Source: Candidatus Micrarchaeum sp. (GTDB lineage: Archaea > Micrarchaeota > Micrarchaeia > CAILAH01). From it: a stretch of 13,872 nucleotides of DNA. The notes under the pieces are model-generated. The model was not told the DNA's origin. It did no database searches and saw only the letters and a list, made by a program, of their open reading frames with translations. This document shows, piece after piece, positions 6,070 through 13,811 of the stretch. Location: contig DYJQ01000022.1 of assembly GCA_020723045.1 (NCBI GenBank), positions 2,291 to 16,162 of the forward strand, in the 5' to 3' direction. Position 1 is the first letter of the stretch, and the number at the start of each line of letters is the position of its first letter. The position numbers were made by a program, and so were the translations under genes.

Positions 6070-7140
6070 ATGATAGTAAATAACCCGCTTGTTGATGTGG
6101 AGGACGGCAAGATACACTGCAAGGTATGCGCAAGAAGATGTGTTTTCGGTGATGGGGAGAGTGGGTTTTGCGGCATACGCAAGAATGTTGGAGGAAAGCT
6201 CGACCTTATTGTGTACGGCAGGCCCTCCGCTTTTGGTGTTGACCCAGTAGAGAAAAAGCCGCAGTTCCATTTCCTGCCGGGCACTACTGCATACTCGCTG
6301 GGCACGTACGGGTGCACATTTCTCTGCAAGTTCTGCTGCAACTGGGAGTTGGCGCAGGCGATACGCGAGCATCTCCCACTTGACACATGGCTCGACCAAC
6401 CTCCTGAAAAGGCTGTGATGGGCGCCAAGCTCTATGGGTGCAGTTCGCTCGCATACACATATAACGAGCCGGCTATATGGTTCGAGTACCATAGGGATAT
6501 GGGCATGCTGGCGATGGAGGAAGGCCTATTCAATATACTAGTCACTGATGGGTACGGAACGCCAGAGTTCTGGAGGGAGGCGTCAAAATACATACACGCC
6601 ACGAGCATAGACCTCAAAGGGTTCAGCAGGAAGTTTTATTCGCAATATACTGGTGCAATGCTGGACCATGTTCTCGACTCCATCAAAGAGGCAAAGAAAT
6701 ACAACAACATGTGGGTGGAGATAACCTCGCTAGTGGTTCCCGGGAAAAATGACAGTAGGGATGAAGTAAGGGCGGAGGCCGAATGGCTTGCGGATATTGA
6801 CCCCAATATGCCCCTTCATTTCATTGCGTTCCACCCGCACTATAAAATGCTCGATACGCCACCCGCAACCCTAGATGATTTACTCTCACTACGCGAGATT
6901 GCACTCGATGCCGGCCTCAAGTATGTCTATCTGGGCAATGTAATCTCACAGTTTGAGAGCACCTACTGTCCAAAGTGCGGCCAGCTCCTGGTCGCGAGGA
7001 TGGGCTATATGGTTGAAGTGAAGAGCACATTCGATGTTGCTCATTCACGATGCAAAAACTGCGGCGAGAAGATTCCGGGTATTTGGACGAGAGAACAGGC
7101 ACTGAAATTAAAGGAACGAAATCGTCTGCAGAGTCGTTAA
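6070..7140 (+). CDS. AmmeMemoRadiSam system radical SAM enzyme
   Basis: This is a radical S-adenosylmethionine enzyme of the subfamily whose genes travel with AMMECR1 and Memo homologues. Numbered from ATG 6070 (356 aa), an N-terminal Cys cluster CKVCARRC...FCGIR (C17, C20, C24, C34) is followed by the radical SAM motif GCTFLCKFCCNWE (C82, C86, C89), which binds the [4Fe-4S] cluster and SAM. The barrel continues to about residue 290. The C-terminus is a zinc-ribbon-like domain with CPKC (C300, C303) and CKNC (C328, C331) and ends near GIW. These features match the family, which is related to pyruvate formate-lyase activases. The substrate is not known to me. TTG 6058 is an upstream alternative; ATG 6070 is preferred because the TATA element is too close to 6058. 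Its presumed partners are at 12454-13771, on the other strand. Confidence 0.93.
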   Translation: MIVNNPLVDVEDGKIHCKVCARRCVFGDGESGFCGIRKNVGGKLDLIVYGRPSAFGVDPVEKKPQFHFLPGTTAYSLGTYGCTFLCKFCCNWELAQAIREHLPLDTWLDQPPEKAVMGAKLYGCSSLAYTYNEPAIWFEYHRDMGMLAMEEGLFNILVTDGYGTPEFWREASKYIHATSIDLKGFSRKFYSQYTGAMLDHVLDSIKEAKKYNNMWVEITSLVVPGKNDSRDEVRAEAEWLADIDPNMPLHFIAFHPHYKMLDTPPATLDDLLSLREIALDAGLKYVYLGNVISQFESTYCPKCGQLLVARMGYMVEVKSTFDVAHSRCKNCGEKIPGIWTREQALKLKERNRLQSR

Positions 7141-7272
7141 AGAAGGGCATCCGCCAAATAAGCGCCGAAGGAGGAGAAAAAACGAGAATGACGCACCTAC
7201 AACCAGTAGCGTGTACGATGTGGAGAGATGCTAACCCCTATTTGCAAGGCCAAGGAATGGACGGACTAACGA

Positions 7273-7455
7273 ATGAATATGTTAAATTTAATTATGGATG
7301 TGAAAAAGTACGTGTGGATGCTATTTGCAACTATTGTTGCTGCTGCTTTGAGATTCATATTCAACTTAGTGCGGTTGTTTTGGGTGTTTGTGCTGGCGTT
7401 TCTTACTTTATTGTTGCAATTTCAAAAACAGTCTTCGCAGTCGAGGTTCCACTAA
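7273..7455 (+). CDS. Possible small hydrophobic membrane protein
   Basis: The 357-base gap between the radical SAM stop and the helicase stop holds a 60-codon ORF (ATG 7273, TAA 7453-7455). Its product has two hydrophobic stretches (about residues 14-28 and 33-49) split by Arg/Asn residues, and a polar tail QKQSSQSRFH. Possible later starts are ATG 7279, 7294 and 7318. A second plus-strand frame, open over 7050-7553 with an ATG at 7188, is also hydrophobic and contains a run of four Cys. T-rich DNA gives hydrophobic translations by chance, so I cannot decide between the two frames. I see no family match and no convincing promoter. Positions 7141-7272 show nothing I can name. Confidence 0.28.
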   Translation: MNMLNLIMDVKKYVWMLFATIVAAALRFIFNLVRLFWVFVLAFLTLLLQFQKQSSQSRFH

Positions 7456-7497
7456 CTAAAGTCATTCTTCATGGTCCGATTTCCTCCTTCTCATATG

Positions 7498-10400
7498 CTA
7501 TTCCTTCTTCAAGAATGCCGTCTTGTTCACGGTTATCTTCTCACCATCGTTGAGATAACCCTCGCTTATCAGCTCATTCACTGCAAGGTTCACCCTTGCC
7601 CTGAACTTTGGCGAGGCCCGTTTTATGCTGAATAGTGCAGCAACCTCTTTTGGCATGTCCTCCTTGGCAATGGATATCGCATTATCAGCCACTATCAGTA
7701 CAGCAAGCCGCAATTCCGGCATGGTGATATAATTCTGCGGCCTCTCATCCTCGCCCCCCTTCCTCACTGGGAAGAAGAATTTCCGTTCTCCCATCCAGAA
7801 CACACCATCATCAAGCGTTATGTCGTGGTCTGGCGAGTGCATCTCAATTACAGTATTGAACCGCGCACGCGATTTTGCAGAATCTTTCACACCGAACACT
7901 CCAAATACCCTCTCCATCACAAGCCCAATATCTATAGGCGATTCGCGCTTTATGACCTTTTTTATGAGTGGGTAAAAATCATACTTGTAAAAATCCTCGC
8001 CAACCAAGACCCCTCTGAAATCTGCCGCTTCATATTCCTTTATTGCAAATGAGAGTTCATTCTCAACCTTATTCCATCTCTTCTTTATGCGCTCCTCACT
8101 TTCAGCGAGAGGCACGGCATCAGGCCTTTTTAGTATGGTCTCTATCATCTCAACCTCCTTTGCCGGGTTTAGGAACCAATCATAAGACCATATCCGGTGG
8201 ACCTTCCACCCAAACGATTCCAGCACCTCCCTCCTGATCCTATCCCTATCGCGGGTGTTCATCGAGCCCTTATACACATTGCTGTCCAGCTCGATTGCAA
8301 GCGCGTACCTGCCGATATCGTTAGGGTCGCGTATTGCGATATCAATGTTGAATGGCGAGTTGCCAACGCTGGGGTGCGCGTCAAGGCCGGCATCCCTAAG
8401 CCGTCTGTACACCGCTTCCTGCAAGTCTGAATTAAACTCCCTCCTCGATGTATACACACCCGTGCCAAACCGTGCATACTCCAAGTATCTCTTGAGCATC
8501 TGTATGCCCTCACCCGAGCTCCGCGCCGCCTCTATCTCCTCCGGCAGTATTGATGATACCACGACCACTTTCTCAATCGCCCTTGAGATTGCCACGTTGA
8601 GCCTCTTTATCCCGCCTTCCCGGTTTAGCGGGCCGAAGTTAAGCGAGAGGTTGCCGTCTGCATCGCGGCCGTAGCCCACACTTATTATGATAGTCTCCCT
8701 CTCATCCCCTTGCACAGTCTCCAGATTCTTCACAAAAAAGCCGTGCAGGCCATCGCCGTTCATGTATACGATGTATGAAGGGTTGTGCTGGAGGAAGAGG
8801 TCAAGCTCCTCAAGTATGGCCTGCTGTTGTGCAATGCTGAATGCAATCACGCCGAGCGACTTGTTGGGCGTGGTGTCGAAATGCCTCTTTACCAGCTCAA
8901 CAACCTTCCTCGCCTCAACACGGTTTTGCCTGCTCCCGCCGCGCTCGTATACACCGTTACTAACGTGCACGAACTCTATAGCAAAGCTGTCCACCCGGTT
9001 ATTGGGGAATGTGATCAGCTCCCCGTTATAGAAATGCTTGTTGGAGAAGTTTATGAGGGACTCATCCTTGCTCCTATAATGCCAGCGGAGTGTGTGGGTG
9101 CCAAGCACGGATGCGGCTTCATCGAGTATGCTTGATGCCGTTTCAACCCCCTCTTCAATCTCCTCATCATCGACCACCCTGAAGAATGTGGTTGGGGGCA
9201 GCTGCTTTGAGTCGCCAACTATGATTGCCTGCTTGCCGCGTACTATCGAGCTTATGGAGTCCTCAACCATGATTTGTGATGCCTCATCAAATATAACCGT
9301 ATCAAACTGCACGACATCCGGGTCTATGAACCGCGCGACTGAGAGCGGGCTCATCATGAAACAAGGTTTGAGCAAGAACACAAGGTTGCGTATGTCCGCA
9401 AACAACTGACGCAATGGCTTATGCCTCCTGCTCTTCCCAATCTCCTTCTTAAGCATCCCTATCTCCGAGCTCTGCGATGTCAATGATATCTTTGGCTTCT
9501 TCGCTTCAATCATCTCAATTATGCGGTTGCGCGAGTAGTACTTATGCTCTCTATCACTCTGTATGAACTTAGATTGTATGAGATCGAGATACTCGCGGCT
9601 GCGCTTTGCAAAGTCGAGGTTGATGCGGCCCAGATGCGTCTGGAGGAACACTTTCTCGTAGAGCTCGCTCACTTTATAGTTGCGCCCCTCATCCTTCATG
9701 CTCTTCTCGAATATCTCTCTCACTTGCGGGCTCAACTGCCCCAAGGTATTCTTGAACTCAACCCATTTTGAGATCTCATCCGCGTTCTTTTCTATAAACT
9801 CAAGCTTCTCGCCGAGCATCCCCCACCGTGCCGGCATAAATATCCTTTGCACTGCATCCGGCTCGAAGTACTCAGTCACTTTGAGGTATGCATCCATGAA
9901 TTTGCCCACGTCATCTTTAAACTTGGCCGCAACAGGGGCTACATCAACCCCGTTTGAAAGCGACCCCACCAGCCGTTTATTGCACACCCCTTCCGTCTTT
10001 TTTGCATTCTCAACCCAGTCTAGCATTGAATATATCTCACTCGCGTTGACCTCACTCCCCTTTATTGCACCGCACACTTCATCCCTCAACCCATCAAGCT
10101 CTTTCTCTATCTTCCTGTACTCGAGCAGTTTGCCTACATCATTCAACAGCTCCTCATACTGCGGGTGATGGCCATCCGCAATGAATGCCTTGATTTCAGA
10201 AGCGATCGCGTGGTAGCGCGGGTCTATGAATCGCACGAGCGAAAGCGAGTATATGCCGGCAAGCCTTTTGTAGAGGGGGGCGAGTGGCTTCTCATAACCG
10301 AAGAATGATGGCCTGTACTTTGAGCTTAGGTATGCGCCTATCGCGTTATACTCATTCAGCTTGATGCTGTAGTCATGCACAATCCCCCTAAGCCTTGCCC

Positions 10401-12174
10401 CATCCAATGAGAACCAGTGCTCACCCCAACTGTACGATGTCTTCGGAATTGTGAGGAGCAGCTCCATTTTTTTGTCCATATCCTTTAGGTCTGCAACACA
10501 CGTGAAATTGAGGCCTGCAACCTCGCTCAACTGCCTCGCATCCTCCTTTACATACTCCAACGCCTCGAGTGCAGTTGCAAGTGCCTCTTTAAGGCTCGCC
10601 TTCTTTATGTCTATGAATATGCCTATACCTTTGTTGTTCACATGCTTGAGCAGGCTCATATTATACTCGCGCAGTTGTCTCTCGTAAAGGTCGATTTCCT
10701 CGAGCAGTGCCCTATTCTTCTTGAACTCGTCAAAATCAAGGATCACGCCCAGGTCGGCACCTGCAAACTCAATATGCTCGAGTTTTGCGAGGCGGCCCAG
10801 TATCTTGTATACGGGTAGCTGGTCCTGGGGCTCGCCCATAAGCTCCTCACCGTATTTATGGAGAACCTCCCGCGAATCCACGAGCTGGTCCATCAGCTTT
10901 TCATCTATGTTATAGAGGCGGTTCTCGATGAGTGCTTTATCGAACTGCTCAAGCACCCATTTCTTACCAGTGGTGTTGGCGTTATGCAGCTCCAACAAGT
11001 AGTGGCCTATACCCGTCGAGTCGAGCCTCTTCTTCACAATCTCAAGCGCAGCCATCTTCTCGCTCACAAAGAGGACGCGTTTGCCATCTGCGAGCAGTTG
11101 CGCGATTATGTTTGCGATCGTCTGGCTCTTGCCCGTGCCCGGGGGGCCCTGCAGTACAAAGCTAAGGCCGTTCCGTGCTGCGAGTATGGCCTCCTGCTGG
11201 CTCGAGTCGGCATCCAAAACGAAGAATGTCTCTCGCGGGTCCACATCGTCTATTTGTTTTCCGCTGATCGCTTTTGCGGAATCGTAAAGGCCAGCAGTAT
11301 CGCCAGCAAGCGCGCGCATCACAGGGTGTTCCATGATGCGTTCCCTATTCTTTATCATGTCCATGTAGAGGGAGAGCTTCTGGAATGAGAATACGCCAAG
11401 CCATACTTCACTATCTGCAACCCCCCACCCATATGCCTTCACCTTTTCTCTAAGCTTGCTGAAATACTCACCCAATGAATCGAATTCCTCATCAATATCA
11501 ATGCCATTCTGTATCAAGAGCTTCTGCCTTAGCGCGGGGTTTATGTATATATCATCATCCAGGAATGAGAGTGTAAATGGGTGCTTATTCTTGGGCATGC
11601 TCTTCTTTCTCTCAATCTTTGCAGGGACCATAACGAGAGGGGCCCTAAGCGTTGCGTTGCACTCCTTATCCTCATACTCAAGCATGCCAAATGCCACGTA
11701 AAGGGTATTCACCGCCTGCTCGGTTATGCTCTCATTAGCCGCCAAGTATATGTTGTAGAGCCGCTTGTGTGTTTCCACATCGTTGTGCAGTGTTTTGAGC
11801 ACGTTCTTCTCAAGCCTTTGAAGTTCTGGCAGGGGTTGTGTCTGTTGAGATTCCCTGCCCTTTTTCAACTTTTCCGTCTTGTCATTTGAATTTGAGGGGG
11901 TTGGCGCGAGTTTCTGTTGCACACCGCTCTTGGAGAAGCCATACTGTACGCCACCCTCAACAAGCGATTCATAGAACAACGCTGGGGAATCAATAGAAAG
12001 CGGGAGGGTGGAACTGCTCTCCCTGAAATTGACCAGCCTGTTCTTGAGCGAGATGTCGAGAAGCCTGCCCTTCCAGAGTTCTATCTTTTTTGAGAGTGTT
12101 GCATCTACGGGAGATGCTGTGTCCTTCTCCAAAGCCTCGCTCCCAATAGCAGGTGCCTCGCCCACTCCATCCAT
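7498..12174 (-). CDS. DUF4011 - SF1 helicase - PD-(D/E)XK nuclease - DUF3320 protein (candidate anti-phage defence protein)
   Basis: This giant, probably cytoplasmic protein has 1558 residues. Domains in order: DUF4011 (about 28-300; LWKGRLLDISLKNRLVNF, NTLYVAFGMLEYED, RAPLVMVP); SF1 helicase core with Q-like SSQQEAI (324-330), Walker A GPPGTGKS (343-350), Walker B IFDEAS (961-966), GDSKQLPPT (987-995), VQGDERE (1154-1160) and RLNVAISRA (1191-1199); a Vsr/MTES_1575-like nuclease (about 1245-1345; D1278, E1295, D1297, RDRDRIRREVLESFGW); and DUF3320 (about 1400-1510). About 600 residues, partly helical, separate Walker A from Walker B. Such proteins have been reported as single-gene phage-defence candidates (Hhe type, recalled from memory), presumably unwinding and cutting foreign DNA. 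ATG 12174 fits a TATA box 28 bp upstream. It lies between the radical SAM gene and its presumed partners. All helicase motifs are intact; the nuclease motif is altered. Confidence 0.92.
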   Translation of the reverse strand: MDGVGEAPAIGSEALEKDTASPVDATLSKKIELWKGRLLDISLKNRLVNFRESSSTLPLSIDSPALFYESLVEGGVQYGFSKSGVQQKLAPTPSNSNDKTEKLKKGRESQQTQPLPELQRLEKNVLKTLHNDVETHKRLYNIYLAANESITEQAVNTLYVAFGMLEYEDKECNATLRAPLVMVPAKIERKKSMPKNKHPFTLSFLDDDIYINPALRQKLLIQNGIDIDEEFDSLGEYFSKLREKVKAYGWGVADSEVWLGVFSFQKLSLYMDMIKNRERIMEHPVMRALAGDTAGLYDSAKAISGKQIDDVDPRETFFVLDADSSQQEAILAARNGLSFVLQGPPGTGKSQTIANIIAQLLADGKRVLFVSEKMAALEIVKKRLDSTGIGHYLLELHNANTTGKKWVLEQFDKALIENRLYNIDEKLMDQLVDSREVLHKYGEELMGEPQDQLPVYKILGRLAKLEHIEFAGADLGVILDFDEFKKNRALLEEIDLYERQLREYNMSLLKHVNNKGIGIFIDIKKASLKEALATALEALEYVKEDARQLSEVAGLNFTCVADLKDMDKKMELLLTIPKTSYSWGEHWFSLDGARLRGIVHDYSIKLNEYNAIGAYLSSKYRPSFFGYEKPLAPLYKRLAGIYSLSLVRFIDPRYHAIASEIKAFIADGHHPQYEELLNDVGKLLEYRKIEKELDGLRDEVCGAIKGSEVNASEIYSMLDWVENAKKTEGVCNKRLVGSLSNGVDVAPVAAKFKDDVGKFMDAYLKVTEYFEPDAVQRIFMPARWGMLGEKLEFIEKNADEISKWVEFKNTLGQLSPQVREIFEKSMKDEGRNYKVSELYEKVFLQTHLGRINLDFAKRSREYLDLIQSKFIQSDREHKYYSRNRIIEMIEAKKPKISLTSQSSEIGMLKKEIGKSRRHKPLRQLFADIRNLVFLLKPCFMMSPLSVARFIDPDVVQFDTVIFDEASQIMVEDSISSIVRGKQAIIVGDSKQLPPTTFFRVVDDEEIEEGVETASSILDEAASVLGTHTLRWHYRSKDESLINFSNKHFYNGELITFPNNRVDSFAIEFVHVSNGVYERGGSRQNRVEARKVVELVKRHFDTTPNKSLGVIAFSIAQQQAILEELDLFLQHNPSYIVYMNGDGLHGFFVKNLETVQGDERETIIISVGYGRDADGNLSLNFGPLNREGGIKRLNVAISRAIEKVVVVSSILPEEIEAARSSGEGIQMLKRYLEYARFGTGVYTSRREFNSDLQEAVYRRLRDAGLDAHPSVGNSPFNIDIAIRDPNDIGRYALAIELDSNVYKGSMNTRDRDRIRREVLESFGWKVHRIWSYDWFLNPAKEVEMIETILKRPDAVPLAESEERIKKRWNKVENELSFAIKEYEAADFRGVLVGEDFYKYDFYPLIKKVIKRESPIDIGLVMERVFGVFGVKDSAKSRARFNTVIEMHSPDHDITLDDGVFWMGERKFFFPVRKGGEDERPQNYITMPELRLAVLIVADNAISIAKEDMPKEVAALFSIKRASPKFRARVNLAVNELISEGYLNDGEKITVNKTAFLKKE

Positions 12175-12196
12175 ACATATAATTTCGTTTGATAAT

Positions 12197-12206
12197 TATT
12201 TATATG
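12197..12206 (-). promoter_or_regulatory. TATA box of the helicase gene
   Basis: On the minus strand this reads CATATAAATA, centred about 28 bp before ATG 12174. No ribosome-binding site precedes the start, so a leaderless mRNA is likely. Confidence 0.5.
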
Positions 12207-12252
12207 ATGTGGGGTATGGGTGGCAGAGTACGGCATGTGTGCGGCAGCGTTG

Positions 12253-12309
12253 CGTTTGCAGACGTCATAATGCCCGGTGAGTCGGTGGTTATATAGGCAA
12301 ACGGCAAAC
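12253..12309. repeat. Small inverted and tandem repeats around a TATA-like element
   Basis: CGTTTGC (12253-12259) is an exact inverted copy of GCAAACG (12297-12303), and GGCAAAC occurs twice in tandem (12296-12302 and 12303-12309). Between the arms lies GGTTATATAGG (12287-12297), a TATA-like element readable on both strands. This could be an operator around a promoter, but 7-bp repeats can also arise by chance. Confidence 0.2.
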
Positions 12310-12358
12310 ATGCGGCTGTTCATCGGGCGCCTCGGGTGCAAATGAGGCAAAGGCGAGG

Positions 12359-12430
12359 ATGGACCCGTTGCACAGGAACACTGCGCTCTGGGATGAAATT
12401 GCAAAACTCAAGAAAAGCATGGAGGGTTAA
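12359..12430 (+). CDS. Possible 23-aa peptide in the helicase-AMMECR1 gap
   Basis: ATG 12359 to TAA 12428-12430 encodes MDPLHRNTALWDEIAKLKKS plus three residues, which is amphipathic and protein-like. The same frame is open upstream to 12281 (with TCGCSSGASGANEAKAR before the Met) but has no usual start codon there. A TATA-like element at 12287-12297 could serve it with a leader of about 40 bases, and GCGAGG directly precedes the ATG. It could equally be the tail of a decayed gene. The rest of the 279-base gap (12175-12453) shows no other gene that I trust. Confidence 0.2.
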   Translation: MDPLHRNTALWDEIAKLKKSMEG

Positions 12431-12453
12431 GGCAACAACTGCAGAAACATTAT

Positions 12454-13029
12454 TCATTCTGAAAATTCGTCAACAGTGTAAACGTAAAATTTCATTGTTG
12501 AAGTGTCCTTCCACTCATCCGGCCTTAGGCCGGCTTTGAGGCACAGGTTGGAGAGAAATTCATCATGCGTTTTGAGCTCATTCCACACTTGTGGTAGGAA
12601 CGTTGCACCAGCCCATCCCTTGCGGATTACGAGGCCGTGGACGTCTGGCTTTAGCTGTTTTAGCAGGTCTTGTGCATCTTTTACCTTCAGTTCTTCTAAA
12701 GGAGACAGTATCGACACCTCAATCTTTATCTTGTCCAGCTCCTCTTCCTTTATCGGCATAAACCTCGTGTCCTCAAACGCTGCATTTTCCGCGTTCTCGC
12801 GTACGGCTTGTACGATTGTCTTTATGGGCTCCAAATACCCAATGCACCCCCGCAATTCTCCATTCTCAGTAAGGGTGACGAAAACCCCGCGCTTTTCGAG
12901 AAGGATTTTCGATGGTGGTTTCTTCTCAGCAAACTGCTCTCCCATTAGCCTTGCTTTAATTGCTCCACGCGCAAGCGTTAGCAAATACTCTTTCTCAGAT
13001 TTAGTCAGAAAAGAAGCCATAGCAGCCAT
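12454..13029 (-). CDS. AMMECR1-domain protein (AmmeMemoRadiSam system protein A)
   Basis: This is the archaeal homologue of human AMMECR1. With ATG 13029 it has 191 residues. The family signature LRGCIG is at residues 59-64, followed by YLEP. ENAAFEDTRFMPIKEEELDKIKIEVSIL, GLVIRKGWAGATFLPQVW and the C-terminal EFLSNLCLKAGLRPDEWKD block are all typical, so the domain is complete. The biochemical role is unknown to me; genome context links it with Memo and a radical SAM enzyme. The start overlaps the 3' end of memo by 29 bases, which points to translational coupling. ATG 13020 (188 aa) is an equally reasonable start and gives the family-like N-terminus MASFLTKSEKEYL. The open frame extends to 13116, but those residues would lie inside memo and do not look like the family. 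Confidence 0.93.
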   Translation of the reverse strand: MAAMASFLTKSEKEYLLTLARGAIKARLMGEQFAEKKPPSKILLEKRGVFVTLTENGELRGCIGYLEPIKTIVQAVRENAENAAFEDTRFMPIKEEELDKIKIEVSILSPLEELKVKDAQDLLKQLKPDVHGLVIRKGWAGATFLPQVWNELKTHDEFLSNLCLKAGLRPDEWKDTSTMKFYVYTVDEFSE

Positions 13030-13771
13030 ACCCAACCACGCTCTCTTTATCGCCGCCTGTATCACCAGAGTTCCTGTAATCCAGCAATTCACACCGCCAG
13101 TGCTCGTGCAGTGCAATGTACATCAGTGCCAGGATTGCGCTCTTGCCGCATGCCTCCACATCCTGCTTCACCCTCTCCGCATCTAGTTTTGGTATGGCTT
13201 CATTTGCGATGGAGTCGAGCTTGATGGCCGTATCGTAAGGGTAGTAATGGCTTAGGTCAGAACTCGCGATAACCAATGTTCTTTCATTAAGCCGTTTGTA
13301 TACGTCGTTTGCGAGCTCTTCGGGTGCTACGTCTCCAAGCACAAGCGGGTAGATATTGGCCTTGGGCGCGCATACCTGTATGAAAGGTATCTGCACCTCA
13401 ACTGAATGTTCGCGCTCGTGCACCTCGCGCAATGGGACAATGTACTTGCCAGCCATCGGGTGCATTTGCACAGGGCCGAGCGGCATCTCCCATACATCAG
13501 AAGGTACGGTGGCCGCACCGTAGAACGTCGCGTAATGCGATGGGCCCATAACTATTATGTCATCATAATCCGAATTGTGCTCTTTCAGGAGGCGGTAGCC
13601 GGCTGCGGCTACAATGCCCGAATACACATAACCTGCGTGTGGCACAATAAGGCCCCTAAGCTTTCCACTCATATCCTTTCTCTTTGCATTTTTTAGGAGG
13701 CCGTCAATCTCCTCAAGAAGGCTGTGTGGATCATCTGGATAAAACATTCCTGCAACAGCTGGGATTCTCAT
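13001..13771 (-). CDS. Memo-family protein (AmmeMemoRadiSam system protein B)
   Basis: This homologue of human MEMO1, related to class III extradiol dioxygenases, has 256 residues and begins with the family-typical MRIPAVAGMFYP. The metal-site positions are conserved: H45 in VPHAGYVYSG, H79 in MGPSHYATFYG and C250 in VGYGCYGFF, matching the His/His/Cys metal site of MEMO1. HEREHSVEVQIPF (118-130) and SSDLSHYYPYD (170-180) are also family hallmarks. No dioxygenase reaction is established for this family as far as I know. The gene is the first of a two-gene minus-strand unit with AMMECR1, whose start overlaps its 3' end. A TATA-like element 28 bp before ATG 13771 suggests a leaderless transcript. 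Confidence 0.94.
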   Translation of the reverse strand: MRIPAVAGMFYPDDPHSLLEEIDGLLKNAKRKDMSGKLRGLIVPHAGYVYSGIVAAAGYRLLKEHNSDYDDIIVMGPSHYATFYGAATVPSDVWEMPLGPVQMHPMAGKYIVPLREVHEREHSVEVQIPFIQVCAPKANIYPLVLGDVAPEELANDVYKRLNERTLVIASSDLSHYYPYDTAIKLDSIANEAIPKLDAERVKQDVEACGKSAILALMYIALHEHWRCELLDYRNSGDTGGDKESVVGYGCYGFFSD

Positions 13772-13794
13772 AATAACACACTACACATCTTAAC

Positions 13795-13802
13795 AAAATA
13801 TG
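13795..13802. promoter_or_regulatory. TATA-like element shared by memo and the divergent gene
   Basis: AAAATATG on the plus strand (CATATTTT on the minus) has its centre 27-28 bp from the memo ATG (13771) and 28 bp from an in-frame ATG (13827) of the divergent partial ORF. TTTTAAATA at 13804-13812 is a second A/T element nearby. Confidence 0.35.
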
Positions 13803-13811
13803 CTTTTAAAT

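Noticed and set aside
12341..12470. Possible C/D-box sRNA (GATGAA near 12391, CTGA near 12459)
   Set aside because: The C-like and D-like boxes are imperfect and about 70 bases apart, no internal D'/C' pair is placed correctly, and CTGA is common by chance.
13030..13116. Extended N-terminus of the AMMECR1 gene back to 13116
   Set aside because: These codons lie inside memo, and the residues do not resemble an AMMECR1 start. ATG 13029 or 13020 gives the normal length.
12503..13186. 227-codon plus-strand ORF opposite AMMECR1 and memo
   Set aside because: It runs antisense across two well-supported genes, and its Ser/Arg/Cys-rich translation matches no family I know.
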